DNA of 64,000 nt from positions 21,490-85,489 of the forward strand of contig NZ_KB894596.1 in the NCBI RefSeq assembly GCF_000374545.1, given 5' to 3'. Under the pieces are notes generated by a model. That model saw nothing but the letters and a program-made list of their open reading frames with translations, searched no databases and was not told the DNA's origin. The translations under genes were made by a program, and so were the position numbers. Each line of letters begins with the position of its first letter. Positions within the stretch are counted from its first letter, which is position 1. Positions 34,518-43,551 of the stretch are shown one piece after another. Source of the stretch: Anaeromusa acidaminophila DSM 3853. Lineage in GTDB: Bacteria; Bacillota; Negativicutes; Anaeromusales; Anaeromusaceae.

Positions 34518-36428
34518 ATGTTGTTTATTCAATATGCGTTGCATCATGCCTGGCTGATACCGCTGCTGCCGGCCGCCGCCTTCGTGCTTGTCGGCTTCTT
34601 CTTGCGTCGTTTGCCGACGGTTACGGCAACGGTATCGCTTCTGCTGAACGGCCTGAGCCTTTTGTTGGCGCTGGGCGTTGCTGAAGGCGTAATAAGCCGG
34701 GGGATTAGCGTGGAGCAGCCGCTGCTTCAAAAGGTATCCTGGCTTTCACTGCCAGGTCTTTCCGTGGATATGGGCGTCTATATTGATCCGATTTCCGCCA
34801 TGATGCTGGTGGTAGTGACGCTGGTATCGTTTTTGGTGCAGCTGTATTCGATTGGCTATATGCACGGTGAAGAAGGCTTTGGGCGCTTTTTTGCGTATTT
34901 GTCGCTGTTTGCCGCCTCCATGCTGGGGTTGGTTTTGGCGGTGAATTTTGTGCAAATGTTTGTATTCTGGGAATTGGTCGGTCTTTGTTCGTATTTGCTG
35001 ATTGGTTACTATTTCCACAAGATTTCCGCCAGAGAGGCGGCCAAGAAAGCCTTCATTACAACTCGAATTGGCGATTTCGGTCTTTTAATGGGCATTTTGT
35101 TTTTGCAAATTCTCTTTGGAACTCTTGATTTTCAGCAATTGGGCTTGGCGGTGCCGGCGTATGTGGCGCAAAACGGCACGGTTCTCTTGACTGGTGTGGC
35201 GTTGTTGATTTTCATGGGTCCTGTTGGTAAGTCCGGTCAATTTCCACTGCATGTATGGCTGCCGGACGCCATGGAAGGCCCTACGCCGGTTTCGGCTTTG
35301 ATTCATGCGGCTACAATGGTGGTCGCGGGCGTATATTTAGTGGCTAGATCATTTTTCTTGTTTAATTTGCTACCGTCGGTAATGGACGCTGTCGCTTGGA
35401 CAGGGGCTTTTACGGCGATTTTTGCAGCAAGCATTGCTTTTACGCAACGCGACATCAAACGCATTTTGGCGTACTCTACCGTTAGTCAGCTTGGCTATAT
35501 GATGCTGGCTCTCGGTGTGGGCAGCTTGACGGCGTCCATGTTTCATCTGATGACGCATGCTTTCTTTAAAGCCTTGATGTTTCTGGCGGCTGGCGCAGTA
35601 CTGCATGGCTTGCCGAACCGAAATGATATTTTTGAAATGGGCGGCTTGCGGCACAAGATGCCGGTAACCTTTGCCGCTATGACCATTGGCGTGCTGGCCA
35701 TTTCGGGCATTCCGCCTTTTGCGGGGTTCTTTTCTAAAGATGAAATTCTCTTGGCGGCATTTGATGTGAGTTTGCCGCTCTTTGCGGTAGCTCTTATTAC
35801 GTCGTGTATGACTTCCTTCTATATGGCGCGGCTGCTCATTGTTGTTTTCTGCGGCCCGGAAAAAAGCGGCAACCATCCTCACGAGGCGCCTCTTTCCATG
35901 CGGATTCCGTTATTTGTACTTGGCGTGTTAGCGGTGGTAGGCGGTTATGCAGGTTATGCCGGGCATTTTGGAGAGTGGGTGCGCTTTGGCGCAGCTTCCC
36001 ACGCCGACATTCACTGGGGAATTGCCGGCGCTTCGACGCTGCTGGCGCTGGCAGCTTTTGGCCTTGCTTGGAAAATTTACGGCAGCGGCTCAAGAAAACC
36101 GGCGGAACAACTGACTTGGCGTTTTCGCAGCGCCTATAATCTCAGCTTTCATAAATACTATTTGGATGAATGGTATCAATGGTTTAATGAATCTTATTTG
36201 GGTGAATTTGCTCGCAATATGCATTGGATGGAGCGAAACATTATTGACTCGGTCATCAACGGGATTGCAGCAGTGCCTCTTTTTGTGGGGGACAGGCTGC
36301 GCAAGATGCAGACCGGCAGTTTGCAGCGCTACGGCGTCGTGATGTTTTGCGCGGCGTTGTTGATTGCCGTTAGTCTCCTGGTGCTAAATCCCTTACTAAA
36401 AGGCGTCTGGTTTGGAGGTGCGTGTTAA
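34518..36428 (+). CDS. nuoL: Complex I subunit NuoL
   Basis: A 636-residue antiporter-like proton pump subunit, with the long C-terminal amphipathic helix region (about residues 520-600) that runs along the membrane arm. FWELVGLCSYLLIGYYF (conserved Glu), GKSGQFPLHVWLPDAMEGPTP and ALIHAATMVVAGVYLVAR identify it. GAGG ribosome site. The 1-base gap to nuoM shows tight coupling. Confidence 0.95.
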   Translation: MLFIQYALHHAWLIPLLPAAAFVLVGFFLRRLPTVTATVSLLLNGLSLLLALGVAEGVISRGISVEQPLLQKVSWLSLPGLSVDMGVYIDPISAMMLVVVTLVSFLVQLYSIGYMHGEEGFGRFFAYLSLFAASMLGLVLAVNFVQMFVFWELVGLCSYLLIGYYFHKISAREAAKKAFITTRIGDFGLLMGILFLQILFGTLDFQQLGLAVPAYVAQNGTVLLTGVALLIFMGPVGKSGQFPLHVWLPDAMEGPTPVSALIHAATMVVAGVYLVARSFFLFNLLPSVMDAVAWTGAFTAIFAASIAFTQRDIKRILAYSTVSQLGYMMLALGVGSLTASMFHLMTHAFFKALMFLAAGAVLHGLPNRNDIFEMGGLRHKMPVTFAAMTIGVLAISGIPPFAGFFSKDEILLAAFDVSLPLFAVALITSCMTSFYMARLLIVVFCGPEKSGNHPHEAPLSMRIPLFVLGVLAVVGGYAGYAGHFGEWVRFGAASHADIHWGIAGASTLLALAAFGLAWKIYGSGSRKPAEQLTWRFRSAYNLSFHKYYLDEWYQWFNESYLGEFARNMHWMERNIIDSVINGIAAVPLFVGDRLRKMQTGSLQRYGVVMFCAALLIAVSLLVLNPLLKGVWFGGAC

Positions 36429-36429
36429 C

Positions 36430-37953
36430 ATGGTGAGCTTTCCGTTATTAACGCTGATTCTGTTGACGCCTGTCTGGGGAATTTTGGTGCTTCTTTGCAT
36501 GCCTAGGGAAGCCGACCGTATGATTAAGATGGTTTCGGCTGCATCCATGACAGTGGCCTTTGCTTTGACGGTGTATGCATATTGGGCGTACGATGTCGTG
36601 CAAGGGGGTATGCAGTTTCAAGAAACGGTGCCCTGGATTGCCGAATTAGGCGTAACCTATGCGCTGGGCGTAGACGGCATTTCTTTGCCGCTGCTGCTTT
36701 TGACGGTTTTGGTAGGCCTTTCTACGGTCTTTGTATCCTGGAATGAAAAAGAGCGGCCAAAGGAATTTTTCATTCAACTACTGCTCTTGATAGTAGGCGC
36801 TATTGGCGTTTTCATTTCACGAGATTTGTTTATCTTCCTGCTCTTTTACGAGTTAGGCATTGTGCCGACGTATATCATGGTAGTAGTTTGGGGCTCAGTG
36901 AAGCGTGTTTCTAAAGAGCATGCAGCCATGAAGATGACTATTTATCTGCTGTTGGGCTCGGCATTTATGCTGGCGGGAGTGTTGGCGTTGTACTTAAACG
37001 CCTACCCGGAAGGGCTGCGCACGTTTAGCATGGAAGCTTTAGCACAGGCTCACGCTATGGGGAACTTGTCCGAAAACGTACAAATTGTCGCTTTTTTCCT
37101 CTTGCTTTTGGGCTTTGGTTCTACGCTGGCTATGTGGCCGTTTTACAGCTGGGCGCCGGACGGATATGCCGCCGCGCCGAGCGGTGTGTCGATGCTGCAC
37201 GCAGGCGTGTTGAAAAAGGTAGGCGGCTATGGCCTAATTCGCTTGGGTCTGCTGACCTTGCCCTTGGGTGTTAAATTTTGGGCTCCTGTGATTGCTCTAG
37301 TGGCGATTATCAATATTCTCTATGCGGCGATGGTAGCCTTGGCGGAAAAGGACTTGAAGTATATTATTGGATATTCATCCATTTCTCATATGGGCTACAT
37401 TCTGATCGGCTTTGCAGCCCTGAATGTAATCAGCATTGATGGTGCTGTGGCCAATATGTTCGCTCATGGCGTCATGTGCGCCTTGTTCTTTGCGATGATT
37501 GGACTTGTACAGGAGCGCACCAATACACGGTTAGTCTCCGAGCTTGGCGGGTTAGCGCATCAAATGCCTCGTGTGGCCGTTGGTTTTATGCTGGCCGGTA
37601 TGAGTTCTTTGGGCTTGCCTGGCTTAGCGGGTTTTATCCCTGAGTTTACCATTTTTGTGGGGGCTTTTAAGGAATATCCTGTTTCTACCTTCTTGGCTGT
37701 TTCCGGTATTGTGTTTACGGCGCTGTATATCCTGCGGCTGTTGGCCAATGTGTTGTTTGGGCCGAGACGTGAAGAATTTGACGGTTGCAAGGATGCGACT
37801 GGTGTTGAGCTGGTGCCGTTGGTCCTACTGGGCGCTGCTCTCGTTATTTTCGGCATCTTCCCGCAAATGCTCATGGGCGTAGTGAATAGCGGCATGGAGC
37901 CGGCGGCAGCGCTGCTCCTGAAGCTGCACGCGCTGCAGGGAGGGTTGTTATAA
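36430..37953 (+). CDS. nuoM: Complex I subunit NuoM
   Basis: A 507-residue antiporter-like proton pump. LLFYELGIVPTYIMVVVWG holds the conserved Glu; FYSWAPDGYAAAPSGVSMLHAGVLKKVGGYG-type sequence (partly shown: SWAPDGYAAAPSGVSML) and DLKYIIGYSSISHMG are typical of NuoM rather than NuoL or NuoN. ATG at 36430 follows TGGAGGTG; its stop TAA overlaps the nuoN ATG. Confidence 0.95.
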   Translation: MVSFPLLTLILLTPVWGILVLLCMPREADRMIKMVSAASMTVAFALTVYAYWAYDVVQGGMQFQETVPWIAELGVTYALGVDGISLPLLLLTVLVGLSTVFVSWNEKERPKEFFIQLLLLIVGAIGVFISRDLFIFLLFYELGIVPTYIMVVVWGSVKRVSKEHAAMKMTIYLLLGSAFMLAGVLALYLNAYPEGLRTFSMEALAQAHAMGNLSENVQIVAFFLLLLGFGSTLAMWPFYSWAPDGYAAAPSGVSMLHAGVLKKVGGYGLIRLGLLTLPLGVKFWAPVIALVAIINILYAAMVALAEKDLKYIIGYSSISHMGYILIGFAALNVISIDGAVANMFAHGVMCALFFAMIGLVQERTNTRLVSELGGLAHQMPRVAVGFMLAGMSSLGLPGLAGFIPEFTIFVGAFKEYPVSTFLAVSGIVFTALYILRLLANVLFGPRREEFDGCKDATGVELVPLVLLGAALVIFGIFPQMLMGVVNSGMEPAAALLLKLHALQGGLL

Positions 37954-39374
37954 TGAATATCGCATTATTAGCTAGTGAAATCTCTGTTGTCGTCCTTGCG
38001 TTATTTCTGCTGGTTTTTGACTTGCTGCTTCCCAAACAGGAAACGCGCCGTAGTTTAGGGTATTTGGCAGTTTGCGGCGTGACAGCCATCCTTGTTTATA
38101 CTGCTACCCGTTATGGAGATGCTGCCAGTGTCTATCATGGATTTTTTGTGGTGGACAACTTTGCGCTTTTTTTCAAGCTGCTATTTTTGGCGGCGACCTT
38201 GCTGACAATTCTTTTTTCCTTTGATTACGTGGAAAAAATGACGCGCAGCGGGGGCGAGTTTTATGCCTTGCTGTTGTTTGCCTTGCTGGGGATGATGGTC
38301 ATGGCGTCGGCGAGCGACTTGTTGACGCTTTTTGTGGGCTTGGAATTAATGACTATCGTCTTTTACGCCCTCGTCGGCTTTGATCTCAAGAACAAACGTT
38401 CCAGCGAAGCCGGTATCAAGTATATGATTCTTGGCTCGGCGGCCAGCGCTATCTTGCTGTATGGCATGAGCTGGGTGTACGGTTTCACCGGGACGCTGAT
38501 GCTTAAAGAGATTGCTCAGAATGCGGCAGCCACTCCGGCTATGATGCTGGGGATGGGGCTGATGCTGGCGGGGCTTTGTTTTAAGCTTTCAATTGTTCCT
38601 TTTCACATGTGGGCGCCGGATGTATACGAAGGCGCGCCAGTATCGATTACAGCGATGCTCGCCATGGGCTCCAAAGCAGCCGCTTTTGCGGTGCTGCTGC
38701 GGATTTTCATTACGGCCTTCGGTTCCTTGCAGGCCTACTGGATCACCGTAGTTACCGCGCTGGCGGCTCTTAGCATGGTTGTCGGCATTGTGATTGCGAT
38801 GTGGCAAAGCAATGTAAAGCGTATGCTGGCGTATTCGTCGGTCGCTCAAGCTGGTTATATTCTTTCCGGTTTGCTGGCGGCGGATGTGGCGGGCATTAAA
38901 GGCATGCTGTTCTACGTTGTTTTGTATATGTTTGCCAATGTGGGCGCTTTTGCCGTAGTGACGGCTGTCAGCAATGAAACCGGTTCTGACGAACGGAGCG
39001 CGTTCAAGGGGTTGTCGCAGCGTTCGCCGCTCTTGGCCTTAGTGATGACCTTATCTTTGATGTCTATGGCCGGCTTGCCTCCTATGGCTGGCTTTGTCGG
39101 TAAATTATATCTCTTTATGGCCATTTCGGAGCAAGGGTTCTTTTGGCTGGCTGTGCTGGGTTTTGTGATGTCGATGATCTCCGTGTATTACTATATGCTG
39201 GTGGTCAAGGAGATGTACAGTCCGGCGGCAGAACCGGCAGAGGCTGCGCCTCTGTATTTTAGCGGTACTCTGCGCTTGGCGGCAGTGCTTAGCTTATTTG
39301 GTACGATCTTCTTGGGCGTATACCCAGGGCCGTTGTCGCAATTGGCAGCTGCTGCGGCCAAAGTGTTGTGGTAA
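37953..39374 (+). CDS. nuoN: Complex I subunit NuoN
   Basis: A 473-residue antiporter-like proton pump and last gene of the operon. FVGLELMTIVFYALVGF (Glu in the first helix bundle), PFHMWAPDVYEGAPVSITAML and NVKRMLAYSSVAQAGYIL identify it. GGGAGGG precedes its ATG inside the nuoM stop. A strong terminator follows at 39398. Confidence 0.95.
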   Translation: MNIALLASEISVVVLALFLLVFDLLLPKQETRRSLGYLAVCGVTAILVYTATRYGDAASVYHGFFVVDNFALFFKLLFLAATLLTILFSFDYVEKMTRSGGEFYALLLFALLGMMVMASASDLLTLFVGLELMTIVFYALVGFDLKNKRSSEAGIKYMILGSAASAILLYGMSWVYGFTGTLMLKEIAQNAAATPAMMLGMGLMLAGLCFKLSIVPFHMWAPDVYEGAPVSITAMLAMGSKAAAFAVLLRIFITAFGSLQAYWITVVTALAALSMVVGIVIAMWQSNVKRMLAYSSVAQAGYILSGLLAADVAGIKGMLFYVVLYMFANVGAFAVVTAVSNETGSDERSAFKGLSQRSPLLALVMTLSLMSMAGLPPMAGFVGKLYLFMAISEQGFFWLAVLGFVMSMISVYYYMLVVKEMYSPAAEPAEAAPLYFSGTLRLAAVLSLFGTIFLGVYPGPLSQLAAAAAKVLW

Positions 39375-39397
39375 TCTTTTAGAATTTCTTAGAAAAG

Positions 39398-39434
39398 AAG
39401 CCTGTACCACCTAAAAGTGGTACAGGCTTTTTCT
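39398..39434 (+). terminator. Terminator of the nuo operon
   Basis: Perfect 13-bp stem (39398-39410 with 39417-39429), loop CTAAAA, T tail. Confidence 0.92.
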
Positions 39435-39562
39435 TTACCAGCGAATTCGTACTTTTCTTAATTGATTTGGCAGGAAAACACAGGGTGCGTGAAGAAGTTA
39501 GAAAACTAAGCCATAGTCTGAATGAAAAGTTTAGACGGAAATACTTAGGGGCGGTGGAAACG

Positions 39563-40453
39563 GTGAAAAAGGTAGTATTTAAGGGAGCTGGGGTTGCGGT
39601 AGTCACGCCGTATAATGAAACGGGCATTGATTACAAAGCGCTGGCGCAGCTGATCGACTTCAATATTGATAATGGCACTGACGCCATTATCATTTGCGGT
39701 ACGACCGGAGAATCGGCCACGATGACCGATGAAGAACACAAAGAAGCCATTGAATTTACCATTAAACATGTCAACAAACGGGTGCCTGTGATCGCAGGGA
39801 CCGGCTCCAATGATACGATCTACGCGGCGCAGCTGTCGCAGCATGCAGAGGAAGCCGGTGCTGATGCGCTCTTACTAGTGTCGCCATATTACAACAAAAC
39901 TTCACAGAAAGGCCTTGTAGAGCATTTTAACTACATTGCTGATCGCGTGAATATCCCGATTATCTTGTACAATGTACCTTCGCGGACTGGTGTGACGATC
40001 AAACCGGAAACGTATCAGGCTTTGTCTAAACATCCGAATATCGTGGCTACCAAAGAAGCTAGCGGTGATTTTTCCGCCATTTTAAAAACACGAGCTTTGT
40101 GCGGCGATGACCTGCATATGTATTCCGGCAATGATGATCAGATTGTGCCGATTTTGGCGATGGGCGGCATGGGGGTTATTTCCGTGCTTTCCAATATCAT
40201 GCCTAAGGAAACGCATGAAATCTGTAAGCTTTTCTTTGAAGGGCGTATTCAAGAAAGCAGTGCGCTGCAGATTCGCTTGGCGGATATTATTGATGCGCTA
40301 TTCGTAGAGGTGAACCCTATTCCAGTCAAAACCGCGCTGCGGTTGATGGGCTATCCTGTGGGAGAATTACGGCGTCCGCTGACGGATATGGAGCCGAACA
40401 CCTTAGCGCAGCTCAAAAAAGCGTTGGCTGCACATGGCTTAACCAAAAATTAA
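39563..40453 (+). CDS. dapA: 4-hydroxy-tetrahydrodipicolinate synthase
   Basis: A 296-residue class I aldolase that condenses pyruvate with aspartate semialdehyde at the start of the lysine/diaminopimelate branch. The Schiff-base lysine is K164 (VATKEASGDF), the catalytic tyrosine Y136 (ILYNVPSRTG), and the GTTGES motif binds substrate. GTG at 39563 is chosen since KKVVFKGAGVAVVTP follows directly and length is then normal; 32 upstream in-frame codons look non-coding. It has its own terminator and no other lys gene beside it. Confidence 0.92.
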   Translation: MKKVVFKGAGVAVVTPYNETGIDYKALAQLIDFNIDNGTDAIIICGTTGESATMTDEEHKEAIEFTIKHVNKRVPVIAGTGSNDTIYAAQLSQHAEEAGADALLLVSPYYNKTSQKGLVEHFNYIADRVNIPIILYNVPSRTGVTIKPETYQALSKHPNIVATKEASGDFSAILKTRALCGDDLHMYSGNDDQIVPILAMGGMGVISVLSNIMPKETHEICKLFFEGRIQESSALQIRLADIIDALFVEVNPIPVKTALRLMGYPVGELRRPLTDMEPNTLAQLKKALAAHGLTKN

Positions 40454-40463
40454 AGTTATATTG

Positions 40464-40502
40464 AAAACAGGCCGCCGGAGTTTTCGGCGGCCTGTTTTTT
40501 GC
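40464..40502 (+). terminator. Terminator after dapA
   Basis: GC-rich stem AAAACAGGCCGCCG (40464-40477) with CGGCGGCCTGTTTT (40485-40498) and T tail. Confidence 0.92.
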
Positions 40503-40641
40503 AGTCTTCAGTTATATTTTTCAGTCACGCTGGTTCTCTTGTTGGTTCTTTCTTATAGGCTTGACTGTATGGCTATTTGGCGCTACACTGAGAGAACTCT
40601 CTTTGAAACAAGTTGGTTTTTTACCGGAAGGAATACGATGC

Positions 40642-41238
40642 ATGGATGAATGGATTACAGTGCTGCAGGAGTGGGGCGTTTGGGGATTGGTGTTGGCTTC
40701 GTTTACCGAAGCCTTTTGCTCACCAGTTTTACCGGATGTAGTATTGATTCCTTTAGCATTAGCGCAGCCGGAGCAGGCGCTTTTTTACGGGTTTATTGCT
40801 ACGGCGGCTTCCGTAGCGGGCGGTTTTGTAGGTTATTTCCTGGGGAAACGTCTAGGCGTCAAAGCGGCGAGAAAGCTATTGCCCGAGAGTCAACTCCAAC
40901 GATTGAAAGAAGGCGTGGAAGGGAATGCGCTTTGGGCGGTGTTGCTGGCGGTCATGTCGCCGTTTCCCTATAAATGCATTACCATTGCCGCGGGCGCAGT
41001 AGGGATGAGGCTGTCTGTTTTTATGGCCATTTCCGTGTTGGGTCGGACAAAACGCTTCTTTTTGGAGGCGCTGCTCATTTACTGGTATGGTCCGCAAGCT
41101 GTAGAATGGCTGCGCCAGTACGGGGATGGAATGCTGTGGGGCTCAGTAGCGCTAACTGTTTTGGCTGTCGCTGGCTGGTATGTGCGACGGCGTTGGAGGA
41201 GACGCCGCGCGCTGGCTACTAAAGGGGTCATGGAGTAG
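40642..41238 (+). CDS. DedA/YqaA-like (SNARE-associated) membrane protein
   Basis: A 198-residue membrane protein with four or five helices. FTEAFCSPVLPDVVLIPLALAQ and the middle FVGYFLGKRLGVKAARKLL followed by SPFPYKCITIAAGAVGM match the YqaA branch of the DedA/SNARE-associated superfamily, which includes lipid scramblase/transporter proteins. It ends in a strongly basic tail (RRRWRRRR). GGAAGGA is 9 bases before the ATG. Role not established. Confidence 0.75.
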   Translation: MDEWITVLQEWGVWGLVLASFTEAFCSPVLPDVVLIPLALAQPEQALFYGFIATAASVAGGFVGYFLGKRLGVKAARKLLPESQLQRLKEGVEGNALWAVLLAVMSPFPYKCITIAAGAVGMRLSVFMAISVLGRTKRFFLEALLIYWYGPQAVEWLRQYGDGMLWGSVALTVLAVAGWYVRRRWRRRRALATKGVME

Positions 41239-41304
41239 CGGGTTGAACAAGAGTCGCGCGAGTGATCTGAGGGCGTAACTGAGGATTGCGGAGTACAAGA
41301 TAAA

Positions 41305-41358
41305 GCATAAAAAAGAACGCATTACAATCTGGAAAGCCAGGCTGTAATGCGTTCTTGC
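41305..41358. terminator. Bidirectional terminator between DedA-like gene and ABC-F gene
   Basis: Stem AAGAACGCATTACA (41313-41326) with TGTAATGCGTTCTT (41343-41356); outer TAAAGCATAA/TTTATGCTTTA arms lengthen it. It serves two convergent genes. Confidence 0.85.
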
Positions 41359-41359
41359 T

Positions 41360-42982
41360 TTATGCTTTAGGGTAGAGAGCGGCGCGTTGTTTTTTCACTT
41401 CGCCGTCTTGGAGATATTCGTCGTAGCTCATGCGACGGTCAATGACGCCGTTAGGAGTAATTTCGATAATGCGGTTGGCAATGGTTTCTACAAATTGATG
41501 GTCATGCGAGGTAAAGAGCATGGTGCCTTCAAACTGCGTCAGACCGCTATTTAATGAGGTGATCGTTTCTAGATCCAGATGGTTGGTGGGTTCGTCCAGG
41601 ATGAGGACGTTGGCGCCGCTGACCATCATGCGGGAAAGCATGCAGCGGACTTTCTCACCGCCTGAGAGAACGTTGGCTTCTTTTTGACTTTCCTCGCCGG
41701 AGAAAAGCATGCGTCCCAAGAAGCCGCGGATGAAGGTTTCATCCTGATCACGGGAAAATTGGCGCAGCCAATCTACCAGATTGAGTGTGACGTCGTCAAA
41801 GTAGGCGGAGTTGTCTTTTGGGAAATACGCCTGCGTCGTGGTGACGCCCCACTTGAATTCGCCTTGCTCCGGCTCCAGCTCGCCGGCAAGAATACGGAAC
41901 AGCGCGGTTTTAGCAATGGAATCAGGACCGACAAAAGCGATTTTATCGCCTTTGGCAACCAAGAAAGAGACATCGTTCAGTACTTTTTCGCCTTCGACGG
42001 TAACACTGATGCCATCGACGGAGAGGAGCTGAGCCCCTGCTTCACGGTCTGGCTTAAAGGCGATATAGGGGTAGCGTCGCGAGGACGGCTTGATGTCGTC
42101 TAACGTCAGTTTTTCCAACTGCTTTTTCCGTGAAGTGGCCTGTTTGGATTTAGAAGCATTAGCGCTGAAGCGCTGGATGAAGGTTTGGAGGTCCTTCATT
42201 TTTTCTTCCTTTTTCTTGTTGGCGTCTTTAGCCAACTGCAGAGCCAATTGACTGGATTCCAACCAGAAATCGTAGTTGCCTACATAAAGCTGTAGACCTT
42301 CGAAGTCCAAATCAGCAATATGCGTGCAGACCTGATTGAGAAAGTGACGGTCATGGGAAACCACAATGACGGTATTGGGGAAATCATAGAGGAAGTTTTC
42401 GAGCCAGTTGATGGACTCGATATCCAAATGGTTGGTAGGTTCGTCCAACAGCAGAATGTCAGGGTTGCCGAAGAGCGCTTGCGCCAACAGAACCCGTACT
42501 TTTTCCGCGCCGTCTAATTCAGACATGAGCTTGTCATGCAAGCCTTCGTTGATGCCAAGGCCGTTAAGTAGACGAGCGGCTTCCGTGTCGGCGTCCCAAC
42601 CATTAAGTTCAGCGAATTCGCATTCCAGTTCCGATACGCGCATGCCGTCCTCATCGGAAAAGTCCGGCTTTGCATATAAAGCGTCTTTTTCTTCCATAAT
42701 TGCGTAAAGACGGCTATGGCCCATGATGACGGTTTGCAAAACAGGAAACTCGTCAAATTCGTAATGGTTTTGTTTGAGTACCGCTAAGCGTTCGCCCGGA
42801 GTGATGATAACATCGCCTTTAGTGGGTTCGATTTCGCCGGAAAGTACTTTGAGGAAGGTAGATTTGCCGGCGCCGTTGGCTCCGATGAGGCCGTAACAGT
42901 TGCCGGGAGTAAATTTGACAGAGACGTCCTTGAAAAGAACGCGCTTGCCGAATTGCAATTCAATGTTGCTTGTACTGATCAT
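41360..42982 (-). CDS. ABC-F family ATPase (YbiT/YkpA type)
   Basis: A 540-residue soluble protein with two ABC ATPase domains and no membrane part, as in ABC-F translation factors that act in the ribosomal E site. Domain 1: Walker A GANGAGKST, signature MSELDGAEKVRVLLAQAL, Walker B ILLLDEPTNHLD. Domain 2: signature VLSGGEKVRCML and LILDEPTNHLD, but its Walker A reads GPDSIAKT, lacking the Gly before Lys. The linker between domains (about 245-300) is Lys-rich. Overall closest to YbiT/YkpA, not to a known resistance factor. Monocistronic. Confidence 0.88.
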   Translation of the reverse strand: MISTSNIELQFGKRVLFKDVSVKFTPGNCYGLIGANGAGKSTFLKVLSGEIEPTKGDVIITPGERLAVLKQNHYEFDEFPVLQTVIMGHSRLYAIMEEKDALYAKPDFSDEDGMRVSELECEFAELNGWDADTEAARLLNGLGINEGLHDKLMSELDGAEKVRVLLAQALFGNPDILLLDEPTNHLDIESINWLENFLYDFPNTVIVVSHDRHFLNQVCTHIADLDFEGLQLYVGNYDFWLESSQLALQLAKDANKKKEEKMKDLQTFIQRFSANASKSKQATSRKKQLEKLTLDDIKPSSRRYPYIAFKPDREAGAQLLSVDGISVTVEGEKVLNDVSFLVAKGDKIAFVGPDSIAKTALFRILAGELEPEQGEFKWGVTTTQAYFPKDNSAYFDDVTLNLVDWLRQFSRDQDETFIRGFLGRMLFSGEESQKEANVLSGGEKVRCMLSRMMVSGANVLILDEPTNHLDLETITSLNSGLTQFEGTMLFTSHDHQFVETIANRIIEITPNGVIDRRMSYDEYLQDGEVKKQRAALYPKA

Positions 42983-43094
42983 GTTGGTTGCATCCTATCC
43001 TTTTCACGATAATTAAAACAGATTCTTTCATTGTAACACAGAGAGAGGAAGAAGTCGATTGCCAGGATTTTGTAAAAAAATATAGTCTGAGGTA

Positions 43095-43123
43095 TTGACA
43101 AGAAGACAAAGGAACGGTATGAT
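43095..43123 (+). promoter_or_regulatory. trp operon promoter
   Basis: TTGACA (43095-43100), 17-base spacer, TATGAT (43118-43123), placed just before the T-box leader. Confidence 0.88.
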
Positions 43124-43136
43124 TTGGTTAACATAT

Positions 43137-43510
43137 GAATCAAAAGCATTGATCGGGAAAAGTAATTGTGTAATCTACAGTCCAGCGAGCCGATGACCGG
43201 GGAACCGGAGGTGTGATGATCGGCCTGACAGAACGCAATGAATGGTCCCAGGAGCTGTCCGCTGAACGGTTACAAGTAGGCGGTACCGGAAGCCCCCGTT
43301 ATCGCAGGCTAGGATATCGGTTCGTAGAACCCGTATCTAAAGAAAGGGAAAGCAGCGCTTTCTGAACCAGGGTGGTAACGCGAAACCATTTCGCCCCTAT
43401 TGAGGGATGAAATGGTTTTTTTGTATCCTGGCGGAAGAGTAATGTTTTCCAAAAGAGGGTGGCACCACGAGCCTTTCGTCCCTTTAAGGACGGGAGGCTT
43501 TTTTATTTTG
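43137..43510 (+). ncRNA. T-box riboswitch leader with two antiterminator/terminator modules
   Basis: The leader fills the 569-bp gap before trpD. Stem I: lower helix GGGA / TCCC, the AGTA loop motif near 43160 and the AGCGAG bulge; the probable specifier is UGG (43243-43245; Trp) directly 5' to the closing TCCC. T-box 1 AGGGTGGTAACGCG (43369-43382) overlaps terminator AAACCATTTC/GAAATGGTTT (43383-43392 with 43409-43418, T tail). A second T-box AGGGTGGCACCACG (43456-43469) has its own terminator (43471-43481 with 43488-43498, T tail) but no second Stem I fits the 37 bases between. Uncharged tRNA-Trp should allow read-through into the operon. Confidence 0.88.
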
Positions 43511-43551
43511 CCTAAAAGCGGGCAGGCCAGTGAGTAAAAGGAGGCGCAATT

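Noticed and set aside
39467..39562. Upstream 32 codons in frame with dapA
   Set aside because: No ribosome site, not part of the DapA fold, and the length is normal from GTG 39563.
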